A stretch of 11,742 nt of DNA. Source: Lachnospiraceae bacterium. GTDB taxonomy: Bacteria > Bacillota > Clostridia > Lachnospirales > Lachnospiraceae. The notes beneath the pieces are model-generated. The model saw only the letters and a program-made list of their open reading frames with translations. It did no database searches and was not told where the DNA came from. Location: contig JAJPYH010000303.1 in NCBI GenBank assembly GCA_021205045.1, positions 1-11,742 of the forward strand. Direction: 5' to 3'. This document shows positions 6,803 to 11,742 of the stretch, piece by piece; the stretch's first letter is position 1; every line of letters starts with the position of its first letter. Both the position numbers and the translations under genes were made by a program.

Positions 6803-8308
6803 ATGTCTGAATATGCACTTGAGCTGAAAGGCATTACCAAGATTTTTCCTGGCGTGAAGGCGCTGGACAATGTACAGTTTCAGCTGCTGCCGGGAGAGGT
6901 TCATGCGCTGATGGGAGAGAACGGAGCAGGGAAATCTACCTTTATAAAAGTGATTACAGGTGTACATAAGGCGGAAGAAGGTGAGATGTATCTGTTCGGG
7001 GAAAAGGTAGACTTCAAAAGCCCGAGGGACGCCCAGGAGGCCGGAATCGCGGCAGTGTACCAGCATCCCACATCCTATCCACATCTGACGGTGGCCGAGA
7101 ATATTTTTATGGGGCATGAGATTAAAAAACACCACATGATTCAGTGGAAGGAAATATACGCTCAGGCCAATCAGCTTTTAAAAGAGCTGGACGCGGATTT
7201 TGACGCAAGGGCTGAGATGGGGACCCTGAGCGTAGCCCAGCAGCAGATGGTGGAGATCGCAAAGGCAATGTCCGCCAACGCAAAAATTATACTTCTGGAT
7301 GAGCCTACGGCTTCCTTAACCAAATCGGAGTCCGAGAAGCTTTACACGCTGGTAGATCATATGAGAGAAAGCGGTGCTTCTGTTATCTTTATTTCTCATC
7401 GCTTTGAGGATATGTATCGTCTGGCGTCCAGAGTTACCGTATTCAGGGATTCCCAGTATATAGGGACATATCCTGTGGATAGCATCACTAATGCGGAACT
7501 GATTAAAGCCATGGTGGGGCGTGAAATTACAACCATGTATCCAAAGCCGGAGGTTCAGCAGGGCAGGGAGTTGCTGCGTGTGGAGCATCTTTCCAGAACA
7601 GGCTTCTTTAAGGATATTTCCTTCACCTTACATGCCGGGGAAATCCTGGGAATGACAGGTCTGGTGGGCGCGGGACGCACTGAGGTAGTGGAGGCTGTCT
7701 GCGGCATCACACACGCGGATGAGGGAAAGGTCTATCTGGAAGGAGAAGAGGTCCATATCAAGAATCCGGCAGACGCAATGAAAAAAGGAATTGTTCTGCT
7801 GCCGGAGGACAGACAGAAGGAAGGACTGATCATGAGTTGGGGGCTGGGCCGCAATGTGACCCTGCCGGTGATGAGTAAATACGCGAGACATGGTTTCAAT
7901 AACAACCGGAAGGAGCGGGAGATTGCCAGGGATCTGCTGGAGAGCGTGGATACCAAGGCGGTGGACATTTTCCAGTCGGCCAGTTCTCTTTCCGGAGGCA
8001 ACCAGCAGAAGGTCGTGGTCGCCAAAGCGCTGGAGCAGTAGATTAAGGTCGTGAGTATGGATGAGCCGACCAAGGGCGTGGACGTGGGTGCCAAGGCGGA
8101 AATGTACGGCATCATGGGAGATCTGGCGAAGCAGGGCTACGGGATTATCCTGATTTCCTCTGAGATGCCGGAGATTACAGGCATGGCGGACCGAGTGGCT
8201 GTCATGTGCAATGGGCGCAAGACCGGAGAACTTCCCAGAGAGGAGGCAAATGCGGAGTTAATTCTGGAATTGTCCATGGAAAAAGAAACGGGGAAGGAGG
8301 CTGATTAA
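6803..8308 (+). pseudogene. Sugar ABC transporter double-domain ATPase (RbsA/XylG/RhaT type) with an in-frame TAG
   Basis: Cytoplasmic ATPase that energises the two permeases downstream. Ignoring the internal stop it is 501 codons, the normal length for fused CUT2-type ATPases. Domain 1: Walker A GENGAGKST (38-46), Q-loop Q87, a degenerate signature LSVAQQQ (142-148), Walker B with D166/E167, and H199. Domain 2: the family's degenerate Walker A GLVGAGRTE (286-294) and a canonical signature LSGGNQQK (396-403). Codon 413 is TAG; the same frame continues at once with IKVVSMDEPTKGVDVGAK, which is Walker B and the D-loop, and then with a normal C-terminus to TAA at 8306-8308. The flanking protein is undamaged, with no frameshift, so this is a single base change, a sequencing error, or read-through. 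Terminated at TAG, the 412-residue product would lack Walker B, D-loop and H-loop of domain 2 and should not support normal transport. A GGGAGG site lies 6 bases before the ATG. Confidence 0.9.
8039..8041 (+). other. Internal amber codon in the ATPase, with a possible restart just after it
   Basis: The codon lies between CAG (8036-8038) and ATT (8042-8044). No other gene in the window ends in TAG; the others use TAA or TGA. An AAGG (8045-8048) stands 8 bases before an in-frame ATG at 8057, so ribosomes that stop here could restart and make an 83-residue C-terminal piece beginning MDEPTKGVDVG. That piece would lack the hydrophobic strand leading into Walker B, so function by complementation is doubtful. 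Reversion to CAG, AAG or GAG would each restore a polar residue in this loop. Confidence 0.85.
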
Positions 8309-8311
8309 AAA

Positions 8312-9304
8312 ATGGAAAAGAAATCTGTCTTTAAAAGAATCTCAGGTTCCCGTGAAGCATTGCTGGCAATTATTCTGATTCTGCTGTTTATCATTGTCGA
8401 TTCGTTTAACGCATCCTTTTTGACGGTGAGCTCCATTCAGCAGTTGATTAAAAACAACGCGGTAACCATGATTATGGCTCTGGGAATGCTCTGTGTCATG
8501 CTGGTGGGAGGCATTGACATTTCCATTATGTCCACGCTGGCTTTGTCCGGAATGGCAATCGGCATGCTGCTGAAATACGATTATATTTCAGGCACGGTTC
8601 CTGCATTTCTGATTGCAATGGCAATCGGTACTGCCTGTGGCCTGGTGGTTGGCCTGGTGATTTCCAGGGTGATTGTGCCGCCCATTATCGCGACTATGGG
8701 TTTTATGTATGTCTATCGCGCGATGGCTTATCTGATCTCAAACGGTGGCGAGTGGGCCAGCGCTTCAGCTCTGGGTTCCTTCAGTGACTTTGCTACCACG
8801 AAAATTCTGGGAATCAACTGCGTCATCTGGATCGTAATCATTTGCTATGCGTTTTTCTTCTGGTTTATGAAATGGACCTCGCTGGGACGTAAGTTTTACG
8901 CGGTGGGCAGTAATCCGGAGGCGGCTGAGATTTCGGGCATCCATGTGAAAAACATCAAGCTGCTGGCATACACCATCATGGGATTTCTGGCTGGCCTCGG
9001 CGGCGCTCTGCAGGTGGGAATATATGCTTCCGCCATGCCCAACATGCAGAAGGGCGGAGAGATGGATGTGATTGCGGCCTGCGTGATCGGCGGTGTGAGC
9101 ATGAGCGGCGGAAGGGGAAGTGTGCTGGGTTCTCTGCTGGGTGCGCTGATCCTGGCTACAATCGTCAAGGCTCTGCCATTGGTGGGAATAGACTCGCTGG
9201 CGCAGAATACATTTAAGGGAGTCCTGATCCTGGTGGTGGTCGTTGTCAATGCGATCCTCCAGCGCATCGCAGACAGAAACGCACTGAAAGAAAGGGGGAT
9301 CTGA
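8312..9304 (+). CDS. Sugar ABC transporter permease 1 (BPD_transp_2, RbsC/RhaP type)
   Basis: Integral membrane protein of 330 residues, one half of the sugar channel. It has 8-10 hydrophobic segments starting about residue 15. It carries the family motif GGIDISIMS (66-74), the counterpart of GGIDLSVGS in RbsC, and the cytoplasmic coupling segment SNPEAAEISGIHVKNIKLLAY (about 200-220) that contacts the ATPase. A glycine-rich stretch, CVIGGVSMSGGRGSVLG, follows near 257-273. A strong AAGGAGG (8294-8300) lies inside the last codons of the ATPase gene, three bases of spacer separate the two genes, and the start codon is 11 bases from the site. This suggests tight co-translation with the ATPase, but initiation here does not depend on read-through of the TAG. 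The gene is intact. Confidence 0.94.
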   Translation: MEKKSVFKRISGSREALLAIILILLFIIVDSFNASFLTVSSIQQLIKNNAVTMIMALGMLCVMLVGGIDISIMSTLALSGMAIGMLLKYDYISGTVPAFLIAMAIGTACGLVVGLVISRVIVPPIIATMGFMYVYRAMAYLISNGGEWASASALGSFSDFATTKILGINCVIWIVIICYAFFFWFMKWTSLGRKFYAVGSNPEAAEISGIHVKNIKLLAYTIMGFLAGLGGALQVGIYASAMPNMQKGGEMDVIAACVIGGVSMSGGRGSVLGSLLGALILATIVKALPLVGIDSLAQNTFKGVLILVVVVVNAILQRIADRNALKERGI

Positions 9305-9306
9305 TC

Positions 9307-10314
9307 ATGGCCGGAAAGTCTGGAAGAAGCATTAACAATGTGCCGGAAAATCCGGTGAGGAAGATGATATTCAGCTGGGAAGGCATTCTGGTTCTTCTGC
9401 TGATTGCCGTTAACATTTTCTGCTCTATGTTTTCGCAGTTTTACAATGTGTCCAGCCTGCTCAGACAGATGCCGGTATATCTGGCGGAAGTGTTTCTGAT
9501 GCTGGCGATGGCCTACATCCTGGTGCTGGGAGAGATTGATATTTCCGTGGGATCCACGGTCTGCCTTTCCGCCACGGTCGCCTGTCTGACATCCAACGCG
9601 GGTCTGCCTTTTCCGCTGGTATTTGTAGCGGCGCTTCTGACAGGAACCGCCTGCGGTATGGTAAACGCTATCATTCTGACGACATTCCCGGAACTGCCTC
9701 CCATGATTGTTACTCTGTCTACACAGATCATCTTCAGGGGCTTAGCGGAAATTATCCTGGGGAGCGGCGGCTCCGTATCCGTGACGGACACGGCCAGCTT
9801 CAAAGCGCTTGCCGGCAAGGTGGGACAGGTGCCTTACATCCTGTTTTTAGTGATCATCCTGGCCGTTATCTTTGCGGTTATTCTGGGAAAGACCACATTC
9901 GGCAGAAGCGTGTATGCGATCGGCACTAACCGCCTGACAGCATATTATTCCGGCATTCATGTGCAGAGGGTGCGGTTTATCATTTATACCGTGATGGGAA
10001 CGCTCTGCGGGCTCTGCGCCATGTTTGTGGTTTCCAACTCCTATGGAGCCAACACCACAACCGGTGAGAATTTTGAGATGGATGCCATCGCTATGGCGGT
10101 GTTCGGCGGCATTATGTCGACGGGCGGCAAGGGAAATATTGCCGGAGGTGTGATTTCCGCTCTGATCATTGTCTGCCTGAGAGTGGGCCTGGGACAGAGA
10201 AATGTGAATGCGCAGGTCATTCTGCTCTTAATCGGTCTGCTGCTGATCTGCACGGTGGGTCTGCCGAACCTGATCACGAATATACGGCAGTCGTTGAAGA
10301 AAAAGAAATCATGA
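9307..10314 (+). CDS. Sugar ABC transporter permease 2 (BPD_transp_2, RbsC/RhaQ type)
   Basis: Second integral membrane half of the channel, 335 residues, homologous to but diverged from permease 1. It has a longer basic N-terminus before the first helix (about 26-42), the family motif GEIDISVGS (75-83) and the coupling segment NRLTAYYSGIHVQRVRF (208-224), followed by a helix with GTLCGLCAMF. The glycine motif VFGGIMSTGGKGNIAGG is at about 265-281, and a basic tail KKKKS ends the protein. It starts two bases after the stop of permease 1, with a GGGGG site about 8 bases upstream. Two different permease genes plus one double-domain ATPase is the layout of rhamnose- and AI-2-type importers, whereas ribose-type systems use a single homodimeric permease. 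Intact. Confidence 0.94.
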   Translation: MAGKSGRSINNVPENPVRKMIFSWEGILVLLLIAVNIFCSMFSQFYNVSSLLRQMPVYLAEVFLMLAMAYILVLGEIDISVGSTVCLSATVACLTSNAGLPFPLVFVAALLTGTACGMVNAIILTTFPELPPMIVTLSTQIIFRGLAEIILGSGGSVSVTDTASFKALAGKVGQVPYILFLVIILAVIFAVILGKTTFGRSVYAIGTNRLTAYYSGIHVQRVRFIIYTVMGTLCGLCAMFVVSNSYGANTTTGENFEMDAIAMAVFGGIMSTGGKGNIAGGVISALIIVCLRVGLGQRNVNAQVILLLIGLLLICTVGLPNLITNIRQSLKKKKS

Positions 10315-10324
10315 GTATCGTGAA

Positions 10325-10351
10325 TAACCTGGTTTTACGCAAAACCGGTTA
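10325..10351 (+). other. Intercistronic hairpin between permease 2 and second receptor
   Basis: TAACC-T-GGTTTT (10325-10336) pairs with AAAACCGGTTA (10341-10351), one T bulged, around the loop ACGC. There is no T-run after it. In binding-protein transporter operons such hairpins often mark an mRNA processing or stabilising point that lets the receptor be made in excess of the membrane parts. It sits 20 bases before the AGGAGG of the second receptor gene. Confidence 0.5.
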
Positions 10352-10385
10352 GACATAAAAAATATTTTAAAGGAGGACTTCATTA

Positions 10386-11519
10386 ATGAAGAAAAAACTG
10401 ATTAGCTTATTGCTTTGCGGTGCAATGGCAATGAGCATGCTGGCAGGCTGCAGCAGCAGTTCATCCAGCACTACCACAAGCAGCTCATCCGAAAGCAGTT
10501 CTTCTACAGAGTCTGCATCGGAAGAGACAACAGATGAAACGGCTGACACTACTGAGGAGACGACAGGCGGCCAGTATGAGGGAATGAAGATCGCTCTGGT
10601 GGGTAAATCCGCCGGAAACGCGTTCTTTGAGATTGCAGCGGCAACCTTTGTTTCCACTGTGGAAGCAGAGGGCGGCACAGTGGATGTGGTATATCCGGAG
10701 GAAGCCACAGCAGATGCCCAGATCAAGGTGCTTGACAACCTGATCTCCCAGGACTATGACGCGATCTGCCTGTCCGCAAACGACACAAACGCTTTACAGG
10801 CAAAACTTGAGGAGGCCATGGAGGCCGGTATTGCTATTTCTTCTTTTGACTCTGCACCGAATGCGGAAAGCCGTCAGATTTTTGTAAATCAGGCCGGCAC
10901 CGTCGAGGTGGCGCAGGCTCTGGTGGACGCTGTCTATGATATCACGGGCGGCGAGGGCCAGTGGGCTATTCTTTCTGCAACCAGCCAGGCATCCAATCAG
11001 AACGCATGGATCGAGGCCATGGAAGAGATTATTGAAAATGATGACAAATACGCAAATCTGGAGCTGGTGGAAATCGCCTACGGCGATGATGAGGCTCAGA
11101 AGTCCACAGATCAGACGGAAGCTCTCATTCAGAAATATCCGGATCTGGAAGTCATCTGCGCGCCCACCACAGTCGGAATTGCTGCCGCTGCGAAGTATCT
11201 TCAGGACAATGGCTGCAGCTGCAAGCTGACAGGCCTGGGACTTCCCTCTGAGATGGAAGCCTATACCGGTGACGGTGACGAGTATTCCTGCCCGTACTTC
11301 TATCTGTGGGATATGGAAGGGCTTGGAACGCTGAGCGCTTATGCTACCATGGCGCTGGCAGCAGGTGAAATTACCGGTGCTCTGGGCGAGACGCTGAGCG
11401 CGGGTGAGTTGGGTGAATTCACCATTACCGAGGCTGACGATGGCGGCACGGAAATCGTGCTGGGTCTGCCGTTGGAGTTCACTCCTGAGAACGTATCCGC
11501 ATACGCGGAACTGTATTAA
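10386..11519 (+). CDS. Sugar ABC transporter substrate-binding lipoprotein (RhaS/LsrB-like), copy 2
   Basis: Lipid-anchored receptor of 377 residues and the probable main receptor of the transporter, since it is in the same operon. The signal peptide has lipobox LAGC (C22). It is followed by a low-complexity S/T/E/D linker (23-60), which likely spans the cell wall in a Gram-positive envelope, and then a type I periplasmic-binding fold from KIALVGKSAGN. Pocket-type residues K74, D155, N204, Q205 and P260 match those of copy 1, and the motifs ESRQIFVNQA and GGEGQWAILSATSQA are shared exactly or nearly so. This suggests the two receptors bind the same or a related ligand. An AGGAGG (10371-10376) lies 9 bases before the ATG, after an intercistronic hairpin. 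A strong terminator follows. Rhamnose-, AI-2- and other sugar-binding relatives share this signature, so the substrate is open. Confidence 0.94.
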   Translation: MKKKLISLLLCGAMAMSMLAGCSSSSSSTTTSSSSESSSSTESASEETTDETADTTEETTGGQYEGMKIALVGKSAGNAFFEIAAATFVSTVEAEGGTVDVVYPEEATADAQIKVLDNLISQDYDAICLSANDTNALQAKLEEAMEAGIAISSFDSAPNAESRQIFVNQAGTVEVAQALVDAVYDITGGEGQWAILSATSQASNQNAWIEAMEEIIENDDKYANLELVEIAYGDDEAQKSTDQTEALIQKYPDLEVICAPTTVGIAAAAKYLQDNGCSCKLTGLGLPSEMEAYTGDGDEYSCPYFYLWDMEGLGTLSAYATMALAAGEITGALGETLSAGELGEFTITEADDGGTEIVLGLPLEFTPENVSAYAELY

Positions 11520-11601
11520 GATTTTTACCTTCAGACTGGACAGAAAGTGCGGTTCTGAAGAAAATCGGGCAACTGACCTGAAGAATCTTATATGAAAATC
11601 A

Positions 11602-11651
11602 GGGGGCTGTTGCTTTCACGAATGGAATTTCGTGAGGCGGCAGCCCTTTTT
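11602..11651 (+). terminator. Rho-independent terminator of the transporter operon
   Basis: GGGCTGTTGC (11604-11613) pairs with GCGGCAGCCC (11637-11646), with two G-U pairs. An inner stem CACGAA/TTCGTG lies inside, and five T (11647-11651) follow. It lies 82 bases after the second receptor's stop. The 82-base stretch in between shows only a weak 7-bp inverted repeat (CTTCAGA/TCTGAAG, 11529-11560) and no gene. Confidence 0.85.
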
Positions 11652-11684
11652 GAAAGGCCGCAATTGCAGCATGCAACGAATTAA

Positions 11685-11706
11685 AAAAATGCTGTCAAGC
11701 ATTTTT
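11685..11706. repeat. Symmetric 9-bp hairpin AAAAATGCT/AGCATTTTT
   Basis: The arms 11685-11693 and 11698-11706 are perfectly complementary around GTCA, with an A-run on the left and a T-run on the right. It could act as a weak terminator in either direction, most usefully for a gene entering from beyond the right edge. A -35/-10-like pair (TTGAAA 11705-11710, TAACAT 11728-11733, spacer 17) overlaps its right arm and may serve a gene outside the window; both readings are weak. Confidence 0.35.
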
Positions 11707-11742
11707 GAAAATGTCCCGAAAAATCTTTAACATTAGCCCCGA

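Noticed and set aside
8039..8308. Frameshift in the ATPase instead of a nonsense codon
   Set aside because: The frame before and after the TAG is the same and family motifs continue without a gap, so a single substitution explains it.
10452..10565. S/T-rich repeat-like DNA as a tandem repeat or phase-variable tract
   Set aside because: There is no regular repeat unit; it is the ordinary low-complexity lipoprotein linker.
10367..10738. Minus-strand open frame opposite the second receptor's signal peptide and linker
   Set aside because: It arises from the low-complexity S/T/E linker read backwards; no start signal.
1..11742. Mobile element, CRISPR array, toxin-antitoxin or defence system
   Set aside because: I saw no transposase, integrase, regularly spaced repeats, paired small genes or defence-type domains; every long open stretch is accounted for by the exporter remnant, the beta-rich fragment, the two-component pair and the sugar importer.

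Overview
The window looks like chromosomal DNA of a low- to mid-GC Bacillota, most likely a gut-type Clostridia/Lachnospiraceae. This is inferred from strong AGGAGG-type ribosome binding sites, lipobox substrate-binding proteins with an S/T-rich linker, a YesM/YesN-type two-component pair divergent from a carbohydrate ABC transporter, and hairpin terminators with T-runs. No rRNA, tRNA, CRISPR array or insertion sequence was recognised.

Layout. (a) Positions 1-1295 hold the 5'-truncated (by the window edge) remnant of an ABC exporter half-transporter. It breaks off after the Q-loop and is joined, out of frame, to a headless C-terminal fragment of a beta-rich, probably secreted protein that ends at 1960. 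(b) A perfect 13-bp hairpin separates this from the convergent minus-strand operon of a response regulator (5418 down to 3871) and a sensor histidine kinase (3874 down to 2066), overlapped ATGA. (c) Divergent from these, on the plus strand, are a substrate-binding lipoprotein (5587-6603), a terminator-like leader region, a double-domain sugar ABC ATPase with an in-frame TAG (6803-8308), two permeases (8312-9304, 9307-10314), an intercistronic hairpin, and a second, paralogous substrate-binding lipoprotein (10386-11519). A rho-independent terminator follows.

How the genes fit together. The transporter is a RhaS/LsrB/RbsB-type (CUT2) importer: lipoprotein receptors deliver a sugar to the two permeases, powered by the fused ATPase. 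The kinase and regulator next door probably switch the transporter on. The first binding protein sits nearest the kinase/regulator promoter and appears to have its own promoter and terminator, so it may be a sensing partner rather than (or as well as) a transport receptor; that is inference.

Main oddities. The ATPase has an amber codon between the ABC signature and Walker B of its second domain, so the transporter is broken, read through, split or mis-sequenced. There is a chimeric junction near 1262-1268. Two paralogous receptors flank one transporter. A CTCT(G)TTTCAAAAA motif is shared upstream of the first receptor and of the ATPase gene.
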